Below are positions 1-7,675 of a stretch of 64,000 nucleotides of DNA, piece after piece. Each line of letters begins with the position of its first letter. The first letter of the stretch is position 1. Made by a program: the position numbers and the translations under genes. Source of the stretch: Marivita sp051251565 (GTDB lineage Bacteria; Pseudomonadota; Alphaproteobacteria; Rhodobacterales; Rhodobacteraceae); contig NZ_JBPOFB010000001.1 of NCBI RefSeq assembly GCF_051251565.1, positions 434,001-498,000 of the forward strand. The letters run 5' to 3'. Below the pieces are notes generated by a model. The model was not told the origin of the DNA. It saw only the letters and a list, made by a program, of their open reading frames with translations, and did no database searches.

Positions 1-477
1 CTGATCTGCGATGTAATGCGCGGTGGTTTGCCCGTCGATGGTGACATTCAGCGCGAGGATCACTTCGGTGATTTCTTCGCTGTCCACTCGTGCCGAGAGC
101 TTGGGAATGCGCAGTTCTTCGGGGCCCACCTGATCCAACGCCGACAAGGTGCCGCCCAGCACATGATAGCGCCCCTTGAACGCACCCGCCCGTTCCATCG
201 CCCAAAGGTCGGACACGTCTTCGACCACGCACAGGACCCCGTTGTTGCGCTGGTTATCTTGACAGATATCGCAGATGTCCTGCGTGCCTACATTGCCGCA
301 GTTCAGACACTCGCGCGCGTCCTGCGCCACCCGTGTCATCAGGTCGGCCAGCGGGCCAAGCAGCAACCCGCGCTTGCGGATCATGTGCAGCACCGCGCGC
401 CGCGCGGAGCGGGGGCCAAGCCCTGGCAACCGCGCCATCATCGCAATGAGTGCCTCTATGTCGCCGCCGTCCCGCAT
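1..477 (-). CDS. recR: Recombination protein RecR (3' end cut by window edge)
   Basis: RecR acts with RecF and RecO to load RecA at single-stranded gaps. The frame opens at an ATG at 477 and runs off the left edge, giving 159 of the usual roughly 200 residues. The N-terminal helix-hairpin-helix stretch LIAMMARLPGLGPRSARRAV is followed by a zinc finger of four cysteines (CLNC...CDIC) and the start of a Toprim domain (VLCVVEDVSDLWAMER). A stop lies in frame ten codons upstream, so the ATG is well defined. It is the last member of a dnaX-ybaB-recR series on this strand, a common bacterial order. A repeat-rich 100-bp gap separates it from ybaB. Confidence 0.95.
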   Translation of the reverse strand, partial: MRDGGDIEALIAMMARLPGLGPRSARRAVLHMIRKRGLLLGPLADLMTRVAQDARECLNCGNVGTQDICDICQDNQRNNGVLCVVEDVSDLWAMERAGAFKGRYHVLGGTLSALDQVGPEELRIPKLSARVDSEEITEVILALNVTIDGQTTAHYIADQ

Positions 478-503
478 CTTTAGCCCTGCACCTGCAAAAA
501 CCT

Positions 504-562
504 GTCATCCTCGGCCTTGCGCCAACACCAAGCGTCATCCTCAGGCCCGACCCGAGGATGAC
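504..562. repeat. Dispersed GTCATCCTCGG-type intergenic repeat
   Basis: The gap between recR and ybaB contains GTCATCCTC at 504-512 and again at 534-542. The second copy forms an imperfect inverted repeat with GAGGATGAC at 554-562, around the core AGGCCCGACCC. On the minus strand this reads TCCTCGGGTCGGGCCTGAGG followed by ATGACG, and a close relative lies at 62730-62755. The copies suggest a REP-like mobile intergenic element or a shared transcription-terminating hairpin. Confidence 0.6.
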
Positions 563-577
563 ATTGCATCGCGCCGC

Positions 578-922
578 TCAAAACGGCAGGTTCATCCCCG
601 GCGGCAGGCCCAGACCTTCGGTCAGCTTGGACATTTCTTCCTGCGCCTTGGCCTGGGCTTTTTGCTGCGCGTCCTTGATCGCTGCAAGGATCAGGTCTTC
701 GACCACTTCCTTGTCGTCGCCATTAAAGATCGACGGATCAATGTCCAACGCCGTCAGCTCGCCCTTGGCGGTTGCCGTCGCCTTGACCAATCCCGCGCCG
801 GATTCACCGGTCACGGTCATTTTGGCCATGTCTTCTTGCATCTCGGCCATCTTGCTTTGCATTTCCTGCGCGGCCTTCATCATCTTGGCCATGTCGCCCA
901 TCTGGCCCAAACCCTTGAACAT
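578..922 (-). CDS. YbaB/EbfC family nucleoid-associated protein
   Basis: A 114-residue protein of the YbaB/EbfC family, small dimeric DNA-binding proteins commonly encoded between dnaX and recR. The methionine-rich amphipathic N-terminus (MFKGLGQMGDMAKMMKAAQE), the central strand region (GLVKATATAKGELTALDIDP) and the acidic C-terminal helix ending LGLPPGMNLPF are typical of the family. The ATG at 922 is preceded by AGAAAG-like sequence. An open frame continues upstream, but its sequence is unrelated to the family. Its role in nucleoid organisation or recombination is known for the family only, not shown here. Confidence 0.95.
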   Translation of the reverse strand: MFKGLGQMGDMAKMMKAAQEMQSKMAEMQEDMAKMTVTGESGAGLVKATATAKGELTALDIDPSIFNGDDKEVVEDLILAAIKDAQQKAQAKAQEEMSKLTEGLGLPPGMNLPF

Positions 923-939
923 AAGTCTTTCTCCGTAGG

Positions 940-1323
940 TCAGCGCCCCTCGGTCGGCGGCGCGGTGTAAAATATCGTCCCCACACATATTGCAGCGATG
1001 ATGCCAATGAACAAGGTGGGCGACCCCACACACCCCTCGGCCACCGCCGCCACGCGCGAGGCAGGCGCGAACATCGTCAGGAATGACACAAACGCTGTCC
1101 AGCCCAACACCACCGCAAGCGACCCCCAGTGGCTCTTGAACCGCAGCGCGGCAATGGTGCCCAGAAACAGAACAAGCGCCGCGGGGGTGTAGGCCAGAAA
1201 CATCGCCTCTTGCACAGCCGACACAGCCGCGCCGTCCCAACCGGGGCGCTGCACCGCGCAGTCCTGAGCCCAAGCGGCGCCCGGCACCAGCGCGAGGATC
1301 ACTCCTCCTCGAACGGGTCCCAT
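940..1323 (-). CDS. Small membrane protein with signal peptide, unknown function
   Basis: A conserved-looking but unnamed protein of about 120 residues. After a short export signal ending GAAWAQ it has three hydrophobic segments: around AALVLFLGTIAAL, WGSLAVVLGWTAFVSFLTMF, and TLFIGIIAAICVGTIFY. Two cysteines (DCAVQR and EGCVG) sit in the parts predicted outside the membrane. Two starts are possible: ATG at 1323, or GTG at 1302, which overlaps the dnaX stop as GTGA and suggests translational coupling. The gene lies between dnaX and ybaB on the same strand. I do not recognise a family. Confidence 0.7.
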   Translation of the reverse strand: MGPVRGGVILALVPGAAWAQDCAVQRPGWDGAAVSAVQEAMFLAYTPAALVLFLGTIAALRFKSHWGSLAVVLGWTAFVSFLTMFAPASRVAAVAEGCVGSPTLFIGIIAAICVGTIFYTAPPTEGR

Positions 1324-3050
1324 TCATCTTCCACTTCGGGCAGGGCGTCGGCTTCGGCCACAGCGGCCAGTTGGTCGGGTGTGCGGACTTCTTCGATGGT
1401 CGCGCCGGGGAAGGCGGCCAGCACTGCTTTGACCAAAGGATGTGCCGCCGCCTGCGCCTTGATCGCTGTTTCTGCCGCGTCCCGGGTTTCCGCAATGGTC
1501 GGGGTGTCCGATCCGTTGACAACCGTCACGCCCCAGCGATTGCCGGTCCAGCGTTGTAGCGCACCACCCAAACGTGCCGCCAGATCGGCAGGCGCATTGT
1601 TGGCCGGTGTGAATTCGATCCGGCCCGGCTGGTACGCGGCCAGCCGCAAACAGCCCTCAACCTCGACCAACAGCTTCACATCGCGGTTTGACCGGATCAG
1701 CTCGACAACGTGGTCAAACGTTGGATAGCGCGCCAGCGCCTGATCCACGGCCACCGCAACAGCCGCCCCGCCATAGGACGCGTGCGGCCCAGACGAGGTG
1801 CCATGCGTCGGGGCACGGGTGCCCGTGGCCTGCGTGCCACCACCCGATTGTCCGGCCGGCATCCCGCCACCAGAGGACGGTGGCGGCGACGGCGTGTCTT
1901 GCAACCGCTTGACCAGATCTTCCGGGCTGGGCAATTCCGACACATGGGTCATGCGGATGATCGCCATCTCTGCGGCCATCATCGCGTTGGGGGCTTGCGC
2001 CACCTCGTCCAACGCCTTGAGCAACATCTGCCACAACCGCGTCAATGGCCGCATGCCCAAGGCGCTGGCCAATTCCTGACCGCGCTGGCGTTCATCCGGG
2101 CTGATCGTGGGGTCTTCGGCCGCTTCGGGGGTGATCTTGACCACGGAAATCCAATGCGTGATTTCCGCAAGGTCGCGCAGCACGGCCATCGGGTCGGCCC
2201 CATCGGCATATTGCGCCGACAGTTCGGTCAACGCGCCCGCTGCATCGCCCTTCATCACCAGATTGAACAGGTCGAGAACGCGGCCCCTGTCGGCAAGCCC
2301 AAGCATCGCGCGCACCTGATCGGCGGTTGTTTCGCCCGCGCCATGGCTGATGGATTGATCCAAAAGCGACGTCGCATCCCGCGCCGATCCTTCAGCGGCC
2401 CGCGTGATCAAGGCAAGCGCGTCATCCGTGATCTCGGCGTTTTCAGACGTTGCGATCCGGCGCAAGAGCGCAATCATCTCTTCAGGCTCGATCCGGCGCA
2501 GATCAAACCGCTGACAGCGCGACAAAACCGTCACCGGGACTTTGCGAATTTCAGTGGTCGCAAAGATGAATTTCACATGCGCAGGCGGTTCTTCAAGCGT
2601 CTTCAACAAGGCGTTGAACGCGCTGGTCGACAGCATGTGCACTTCGTCGATAATGTAGATCTTGTAGCGCGCCGACGCCGCCCTGTAATGTACGGAATCG
2701 ATGATCTCGCGGATATCGCCGACACCGGTGCGCGATGCGGCGTCCATCTCCATCACGTCAACATGACGGCCTTCCATGATCGCCACGCAGTTTTCGCACA
2801 CGCCGCAAGGTTCGGTCGTCGGCCCACCGGACCCATCAACCCCGATACAGTTCAGCCCTTTGGCAATGATCCTTGCGGTGGTGGTTTTCCCGATCCCGCG
2901 AATCCCCGTCATCACAAAGGCCTGCGCAATGCGATCCGCCTCGAACGCATTCCTAAGCGTGCGCACCATGGCCTCTTGGCCAACAAGGTCGACAAAGGTT
3001 TCTGGGCGATACTTGCGGGCAAGCACCTGATAGGGGGTGGCGTCAGTCAT
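1299..3050 (-). CDS. dnaX: DNA polymerase III subunit gamma/tau
   Basis: The 583-residue clamp-loader ATPase opens the sliding clamp and organises the replisome. Visible elements are the Walker A loop GIRGIGKTT (about residues 49-57), a zinc-binding cluster (C68 with PCGVCENC, 82-88), Walker B IIDEVHML (133-140), sensor 1 FATTE and the SRC arginine finger (177-179). A low-complexity Pro/Gly/Ser/Thr linker near residues 385-430 separates the AAA+ part from the tau-like C-terminus, which ends in a run of acidic residues. The ATG at 3050 fits the family N-terminus (YQVLARKYRPETFVDLVGQE). It leads the dnaX, membrane protein, ybaB, recR series. I saw no clear A-rich frameshift site of the E. coli type. 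Confidence 0.98.
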   Translation of the reverse strand: MTDATPYQVLARKYRPETFVDLVGQEAMVRTLRNAFEADRIAQAFVMTGIRGIGKTTTARIIAKGLNCIGVDGSGGPTTEPCGVCENCVAIMEGRHVDVMEMDAASRTGVGDIREIIDSVHYRAASARYKIYIIDEVHMLSTSAFNALLKTLEEPPAHVKFIFATTEIRKVPVTVLSRCQRFDLRRIEPEEMIALLRRIATSENAEITDDALALITRAAEGSARDATSLLDQSISHGAGETTADQVRAMLGLADRGRVLDLFNLVMKGDAAGALTELSAQYADGADPMAVLRDLAEITHWISVVKITPEAAEDPTISPDERQRGQELASALGMRPLTRLWQMLLKALDEVAQAPNAMMAAEMAIIRMTHVSELPSPEDLVKRLQDTPSPPPSSGGGMPAGQSGGGTQATGTRAPTHGTSSGPHASYGGAAVAVAVDQALARYPTFDHVVELIRSNRDVKLLVEVEGCLRLAAYQPGRIEFTPANNAPADLAARLGGALQRWTGNRWGVTVVNGSDTPTIAETRDAAETAIKAQAAAHPLVKAVLAAFPGATIEEVRTPDQLAAVAEADALPEVEDEWDPFEEE

Positions 3051-3125
3051 TCAGGTATCCTTGGTTCCTCGGTGAACCTAAGCCGCACGCGCGTCAGCGT
3101 CCACCACTAGCCGCGCAAATTCCAC

Positions 3126-4019
3126 CTATCCGTTCCAGCGCACTGCCCCGGCACGTGTCACGTCATACCCCCTGAGCGTGGCCGCATGGCTGGCAAAAGC
3201 CTCTGTGCGCAGAAAAGCCGTGAACCGTTGCATCGGTGGGTCAAAATACGCGCGGCGGCTCACCAGAAGATCAAACCGTTCCTCGACCAACGGCACAAAA
3301 CCCAGATGATGCTGCGCCGCCAAAGCCTCAAGACCGAAGGTGGCGTCAGATCCCCCTGAAGCCACGTCAAGCACCGCATCCGCCTCGCTCCGGGCGACAG
3401 AGCGCATGCGGATGGTGTCTGGCAGAATGTCCGCGTCATGCAGCAGATGATCGAACAATGTGCGTGTGCCGGCCCCAACCTGCCGAGGTGTAAATGTGCG
3501 GCCCGTCAAATCCTCCATAGACGTGATCTGCGGGGCCAGATCAGGCCGCACCACCAGCCCGCGCTGCCGCGTGGCAAACGACAAAAGCACCACGGCGGTG
3601 CCGGAACACGCCTCATCGACGGCCCGGACGTTCCAATCGCGGGTGGGGGCGTCGAACATATGCAATCCAGCCGCCACCCCTTCGCGGGCGGCAAACCGAT
3701 CAAGTCCGTCCTGTGATCCGTCAAAAAACGTGGCGATGCCGCATTCCGATTGCCGCAACGCCCAATCGAGCAGCGGATCATGACTGCCCAGAAACACTGC
3801 CGGGCGCGGCCCCTGCGCTTGCGCCGATCCGGATTGCCCACGTTCCAGCCAACGCAGCACCGCCTTTTCGGGAAACAACAATTTGCCTGTGACCTTGGAG
3901 CAGGGCACAGATCCGCTGGCCGCAAGATCATAGACCTTGCGGTCCTTGATCCGCAAAAGCGCAGCCAGTTCTGGTACCGTCAGATACCGGTCGGTCAGGG
4001 ATGTGTCCGTGTTTGTCAT
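3126..4019 (-). CDS. Helix-turn-helix protein with periplasmic-binding-protein-like domain
   Basis: A 297-residue protein. Residues about 10-60 form an excisionase/MerR-type HTH_17 domain (YLTVPELAALLRIKDRKVYD). The remainder resembles a PBP-like substrate-binding domain, with GTRTLFDHLL and GGSDATFGLEALAA typical of the molybdate-binding-like family found in one-component regulators. No signal peptide is present, so it should act in the cytoplasm as a ligand-responsive DNA-binding protein. It lies 76 bp upstream of dnaX on the same strand and its own promoter region faces trmO. The ligand is unknown; tungstate or molybdate is only a family-level guess. Confidence 0.8.
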   Translation of the reverse strand: MTNTDTSLTDRYLTVPELAALLRIKDRKVYDLAASGSVPCSKVTGKLLFPEKAVLRWLERGQSGSAQAQGPRPAVFLGSHDPLLDWALRQSECGIATFFDGSQDGLDRFAAREGVAAGLHMFDAPTRDWNVRAVDEACSGTAVVLLSFATRQRGLVVRPDLAPQITSMEDLTGRTFTPRQVGAGTRTLFDHLLHDADILPDTIRMRSVARSEADAVLDVASGGSDATFGLEALAAQHHLGFVPLVEERFDLLVSRRAYFDPPMQRFTAFLRTEAFASHAATLRGYDVTRAGAVRWNG

Positions 4020-4202
4020 ATCCGCGCAACTATGTCGGACAGTCCGGGGCGCGGCAAGACAGGGTGTTCAAGGTTTTGCAGGTTTGCGATTCTGTCGACC
4101 CCGGCAAAAGGCAGTTGGCCTGTCGTCGTAAAAACGCCATGGTTCAGCCAAGCCCGACGCGCGCTACACGCGCACGCGCCCAACAAGTTAAGGACATGCC
4201 AA

Positions 4203-4694
4203 TTGACCGGCCCTTCCTCTGCCGATTTACGCAAAGGCGAATCTGTCAGTGACGCTCCGCTGTCGCCTGATGCAAACGTACAGTTCATCGGCATAGTCCG
4301 CACGCCGTACACAACCCGCGATCTGTGCCCCCGGCAAGGCGCGCTGGACGGTCCAGAGTGTCGGCTTGAACTGATGCCGCAATGGGCCCCGGCCTTGAAA
4401 GGCGTCACAGCATTCGAATATCTGGATGTGCTCTACTGGTTGCATCAGTCGCGCCGCGATCTGCTGTTGCAAAGCCCACGCGGCGACGGACAGACCGCTG
4501 GCACCTTCGCGTTGCGGTCTCCTGTGCGACCAAACCCGATTGGCCTGTCAAAGGTACGGCTGATCCGGCAAGAGGGCGAAACACTGATCGTCAAGGGATT
4601 AGATTGTTTGGATAAAACGCCGCTGATTGACATCAAGCCGGATCGCTGTGCGTTCACCGTACAGGCCCCGGCCAAAAGCGCTGACCGCGCGTGA
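4203..4694 (+). CDS. trmO: tRNA (adenine37-N6)-methyltransferase TrmO family
   Basis: TrmO (YaeB/TsaA) methylates N6 of threonylcarbamoyl-adenosine 37 in tRNA-Thr, using S-adenosylmethionine. Family signatures are FIGIVRTPY near the N-terminus, ALKGVTAFEYLDVLYWLHQS, LRSPVRPNPIGLSKVRL and the final DIKPDR. No ATG lies in frame before the domain. The best start is TTG at 4203, with an AAGGA ribosome-binding site eight bases ahead, giving 163 residues. An ATG at 4196 is in another frame and quickly hits a stop. The gene stands alone, divergent from the upstream regulator. Confidence 0.88.
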   Translation: MTGPSSADLRKGESVSDAPLSPDANVQFIGIVRTPYTTRDLCPRQGALDGPECRLELMPQWAPALKGVTAFEYLDVLYWLHQSRRDLLLQSPRGDGQTAGTFALRSPVRPNPIGLSKVRLIRQEGETLIVKGLDCLDKTPLIDIKPDRCAFTVQAPAKSADRA

Positions 4695-4797
4695 CAGTGG
4701 CAAAATGCCTCGCATAGAGACTTCTTTGTAAATCGGACATAGGCGGATTGCCGTTCATCGGCTAGAACGCTGCCACACAGACAAAAAAAGCAGGCCT

Positions 4798-5826
4798 ATG
4801 TCCGAGCAATCCAACATTTCCGGGCACATGCCCGCTCCGCCCTCCGCCAAAGAATGGGTGTCCGTCCTCGCAAAATACCGCGAACCCAATGCGATGCGCA
4901 GCTCCTTTGAGCTGGCCGTGACGCTGGGTCCGTTTGTGGCTCTTTGGGCCGCCGCATGGCTGGCTTTGGACGTAAGCTATTGGCTAACCTTGGCAATTTC
5001 GATCGTCAACGCAGCATTCCTGCTGCGTCTGTTCATCATCCAGCATGATTGCGGGCACGGATCGTTCTACAACAACCGCACGCTGAGCGATTGGCTGGGC
5101 CGTATTCTTGGCGTGCTGACCCTGACGCCGTACGACGTGTGGCGGCGGACCCATTCGATTCACCACAGCAGTCATGGCAATCTTGAACGACGAGGGATCG
5201 GTGATGTCCACACCATGACAGTGGCTGAATACAAGGCGCTGTCACGCTGGAGCAAGCTGATGTACCGGGTCTATCGTCATCCGGTCATCCTGTTCGGCTT
5301 GGGGCCGGGATACCTGTTCCTCGTCCAGAACCGTATCCCGCTTGGTTTGATGTCGAGCGTGCGCTACTGGGCGAGTGCCATGGGCACCAATGCGGCCATC
5401 CTCGCAGGTTTGCTCATCATGCTTTATTTCGGTGGCTTGATGCCGATCTTGCTGATCTTCCTGCCTTCGACATTGCTTGCCGCAACGGCCGGTGTCTGGC
5501 TGTTCTACGTCCAGCACCAGTTTGAAACCACCTGCTGGGAAGGCGAAGAAGACTGGCAATTGCACGACGCGGCCCTGCATGGTAGCTCGCACTACGTTTT
5601 GCCGCCGGTTCTGCAATGGCTGAGCGGCAATATCGGCATCCACCATGTGCATCACCTCTATAGCCGTATCCCGTTCTACCGCCTGCCCGAAGTTGTGCGC
5701 GATCACGCAAAGCTTGCGGAACTCAACCGGATGACCATCCGCGAGAGCTTTGCCAATGCGCGTCTGCACCTGTGGGACGAAGGCTCTCGCCGGTTGTTGT
5801 CGTTCCGGCAGGCACGTTCCTTGTAA
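4798..5826 (+). CDS. Membrane fatty acid desaturase
   Basis: A 342-residue integral membrane di-iron desaturase. The three histidine boxes are complete: HDCGH at residues 83-87, HSIHH at 119-123 and HHVHH at 282-286. Hydrophobic pairs lie before the first box (about 40-80) and between boxes two and three (about 160-235). This layout fits the acyl-lipid or omega-type desaturase family, which inserts double bonds into membrane fatty acids. The substrate and bond position cannot be read from sequence. ATG at 4798 follows an AAAAAAGCAGG stretch. It is a single-gene unit ending at hairpins between it and the ribosomal genes. Confidence 0.92.
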   Translation: MSEQSNISGHMPAPPSAKEWVSVLAKYREPNAMRSSFELAVTLGPFVALWAAAWLALDVSYWLTLAISIVNAAFLLRLFIIQHDCGHGSFYNNRTLSDWLGRILGVLTLTPYDVWRRTHSIHHSSHGNLERRGIGDVHTMTVAEYKALSRWSKLMYRVYRHPVILFGLGPGYLFLVQNRIPLGLMSSVRYWASAMGTNAAILAGLLIMLYFGGLMPILLIFLPSTLLAATAGVWLFYVQHQFETTCWEGEEDWQLHDAALHGSSHYVLPPVLQWLSGNIGIHHVHHLYSRIPFYRLPEVVRDHAKLAELNRMTIRESFANARLHLWDEGSRRLLSFRQARSL

Positions 5827-5842
5827 CGCGGACCGGGCATGG

Positions 5843-5861
5843 GCCGGGCAATCTGCCCGGC
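5843..5861. terminator. GC-rich hairpin downstream of desaturase gene
   Basis: GCCGGGCA (5843-5850) and TGCCCGGC (5854-5861) form a perfect 8-bp stem with a 3-nt loop, 17 bases after the desaturase stop. There is no following T-run, so termination would be inefficient or factor-assisted. Confidence 0.5.
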
Positions 5862-5886
5862 TCCTCAACACCGAACAGCACATATG

Positions 5887-5914
5887 AAAAAGGCCGCCCA
5901 AAAGGCGGCCTTTT
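5887..5914. terminator. Bidirectional intrinsic terminator between desaturase and rpsI
   Basis: AAAAGGCCGCC and GGCGGCCTTTT pair around a CAAAA loop. The flanking A-run and T-run make it usable on both strands. It sits between the convergent desaturase gene and rplM-rpsI. Confidence 0.9.
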
Positions 5915-5934
5915 CTGTGTCTTGTAAGCAGTGA

Positions 5935-6423
5935 TTAACGCTTGGAGAACTGGAAGCTCTTGCGGGCTTTGGCGCGACCGAACTTTTTACGTTCCACAAC
6001 GCGGCTGTCGCGTGTGAGGAAGCCTGCCGCCTTGAGCGCACCGCGCAGCGAGGGATCATACAACTGAAGCGCCTTGGAGATGCCGTGCTTGACTGCACCG
6101 GCCTGACCGGACAGACCGCCGCCCTTGACCGTGGCCATCACGTCAAACTGGTCTTCGGTGCCCGAGATGGTGAAGGGCTGGCGCAGGATCATCTGCAAAA
6201 CCGGACGCGCAAAATAAGCGTTCAGCTCTTTGCCATTCACGGTGACCTTGCCGGAACCCGGCTTGATCCAGACGCGGGCAACCGCATCTTTCCGTTTGCC
6301 TGTTGCATAGGCACGGCCCAGCGCATCACGCTGCGGCTCACGCGGGATTTCAACCACTTCCGGCGCGGCATCAAGACCTGCGGCGGTGTTCAGTTCTTCG
6401 AGAGAATTGAGTTGCTCAGCCAT
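5935..6423 (-). CDS. rpsI: 30S ribosomal protein S9
   Basis: S9 is a small-subunit protein whose C-terminal tail reaches the P-site tRNA. The 162-residue product has an acidic N-terminal extension of about 35 residues common in alphaproteobacteria. It then has the canonical core GRAYATGKRKDAVARVWIKP, GGGLSGQAGAVKHGISKAL and the basic tail KKFGRAKARKSFQFSKR. Its ATG overlaps the rplM stop by one base (TAATG), so the two are translationally coupled. The unit ends at the terminator at 5887-5914. Confidence 0.98.
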   Translation of the reverse strand: MAEQLNSLEELNTAAGLDAAPEVVEIPREPQRDALGRAYATGKRKDAVARVWIKPGSGKVTVNGKELNAYFARPVLQMILRQPFTISGTEDQFDVMATVKGGGLSGQAGAVKHGISKALQLYDPSLRGALKAAGFLTRDSRVVERKKFGRAKARKSFQFSKR

Positions 6424-6887
6424 TATTTTGCCGTCCGCGTGTTTTTGGAGTTCATGGATTTCACATCCAGCACTACAGGGCTCTGGGCCTCGTGCGGGTG
6501 CTCGGCGCCAGCATAGACGCGCAAATTGGTCATCACCTTGCGGGACAGGCGGTTGCCGGGAAGCATCCGCTGAACGGCTTTCTGGACGACGCGCTCGGGG
6601 TGTGCACCCTCAAGGATCTGCTGCTTGGTGCGCGATTTGATGCCGCCCGGATGGCCGGTGTGCCAGTAGTAGTTTTCCTGACGCTTGTTGCCGGTCAACT
6701 GGATCTTGTCCGCGTTGATCACGATGACATTGTCACCCATGTCCATGTGCGGAGTGAAAGACGGCTTGTGCTTGCCACGCAGGCGGGTGGCAACGATCGA
6801 GGCAAGACGGCCCAATACCACGCCTTCGGCGTCGATAATGATCCATTTCTTGTCGATATCTGCCGGTGTTGCAGAAAAGGTTTTCAT
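6423..6887 (-). CDS. rplM: 50S ribosomal protein L13
   Basis: L13 is an early-assembling large-subunit protein. The 154-residue product carries the family signatures WIIIDAEGVVLGRLAS, KHKPSFTPHMDMGD, NYYWHTGHPGGIKSRT and VQKAVQRMLPGNRLSRK. ATG at 6887 follows a GGGACATCC stretch. It is the first gene of the rplM-rpsI operon, with a good promoter-like sequence about 70 bases upstream. The order L13 then S9 is nearly universal in bacteria. Confidence 0.98.
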   Translation of the reverse strand: MKTFSATPADIDKKWIIIDAEGVVLGRLASIVATRLRGKHKPSFTPHMDMGDNVIVINADKIQLTGNKRQENYYWHTGHPGGIKSRTKQQILEGAHPERVVQKAVQRMLPGNRLSRKVMTNLRVYAGAEHPHEAQSPVVLDVKSMNSKNTRTAK

Positions 6888-6955
6888 CGTGGGATGTCCC
6901 TGACGTTGGATTGGTAAAACAGGACGCCACGCGCCCCCGGTATTCCGATGGGCGG

Positions 6956-6983
6956 GTTATAAGGACTGCCAGATCACAGTCAA
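6956..6983 (-). promoter_or_regulatory. Candidate sigma-70 promoter of rplM-rpsI
   Basis: On the minus strand TTGACT (6978-6983) is followed after 16 bases by TATAAC (6956-6961). Both are close to the housekeeping consensus, and they lie about 70 bases upstream of the rplM start. The roughly 70-nt leader could carry L13 autoregulation, but I see no established leader motif. Confidence 0.65.
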
Positions 6984-7062
6984 GCGCCGTGTGTTCGGAT
7001 AAAGTATTCAAAAACAATGGCTTGAAAATAAGGTATTATTATACCCCATAAATTTCAACGCT

Positions 7063-7587
7063 TCACCCTGCCGTCAGCTCCAGCTTGCGATATACAAGGT
7101 ATTTATCAAGCTCTGCCGGGTTTGCATTGCCGTCGTATCGCGGGGTTTCGCTGAACCCGAGCCGATCATACAGCGCCAGCATTGAACTGTTGCCGCGCAC
7201 CGTATCGGCAAGGATCGTTGTTGCGCCAAGCGACTTGGCCTTTTCGATTCGCATTTCGATCATCTGCCGCCCAAGGCCGTAGCCCCGTGCAAGGTCGCGC
7301 ACGAACAGGCGTTTTAATTCCGCCTGATGGTCGTCGATCATGCGTACAAACCCGCATCCCAGCAAATAACCCGACGAATCCCGTGCCAGCAGGATGCCTC
7401 CGTTTGGCGGCATGAATTGATCAATGACGTCCAGGCTTGATTGCACAAGGTCTTGCACCGAAAGGCCGGGCCCGCCAACGGTCATCAAACGTTCCACGAT
7501 CTGGGCATAATACTCAGTGAGAATATCCGACAATTCATAAAGATCTGGCTGTGTTTCCACAAACGCCACGCTGAAATCTAGGCCCAT
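7063..7587 (-). CDS. GNAT family N-acetyltransferase
   Basis: A 174-residue acetyltransferase of the GCN5-related family, which moves an acetyl group from acetyl-CoA to an amine. The acetyl-CoA pyrophosphate loop appears as ARGYGLGRQM in motif A, after the strand LKRLFVRD. Motif B is the GATTILADTV strand with YDRLGFSETPRY near the C-terminus. The acceptor cannot be deduced. It is a single gene between rplM and the MocR regulator on the same strand; the 88-bp gap to the regulator stop argues for independent transcription. Confidence 0.88.
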   Translation of the reverse strand: MGLDFSVAFVETQPDLYELSDILTEYYAQIVERLMTVGGPGLSVQDLVQSSLDVIDQFMPPNGGILLARDSSGYLLGCGFVRMIDDHQAELKRLFVRDLARGYGLGRQMIEMRIEKAKSLGATTILADTVRGNSSMLALYDRLGFSETPRYDGNANPAELDKYLVYRKLELTAG

Positions 7588-7675
7588 TGAAATCTCTTAG
7601 GTGGTGAGTCGTGCAGGCCAGACTAGCGCCCGTTCTCGGGGCAGGCGACCATTTTTTCATCATTCCAGCGGAAAA

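Noticed and set aside
3051..3125. Possible small signal-recognition-particle RNA gene near dnaX
   Set aside because: No GGAA-type tetraloop or matching stem could be found in the short gap; only weak complementarity around CCTTGGTTCCTCGG.
7032..7045. GGTAT-TATT-ATACC hairpin downstream of the acetyltransferase gene
   Set aside because: The stem is only 5 bp and AT-rich, with no T-run; it gives no support as a terminator or operator.
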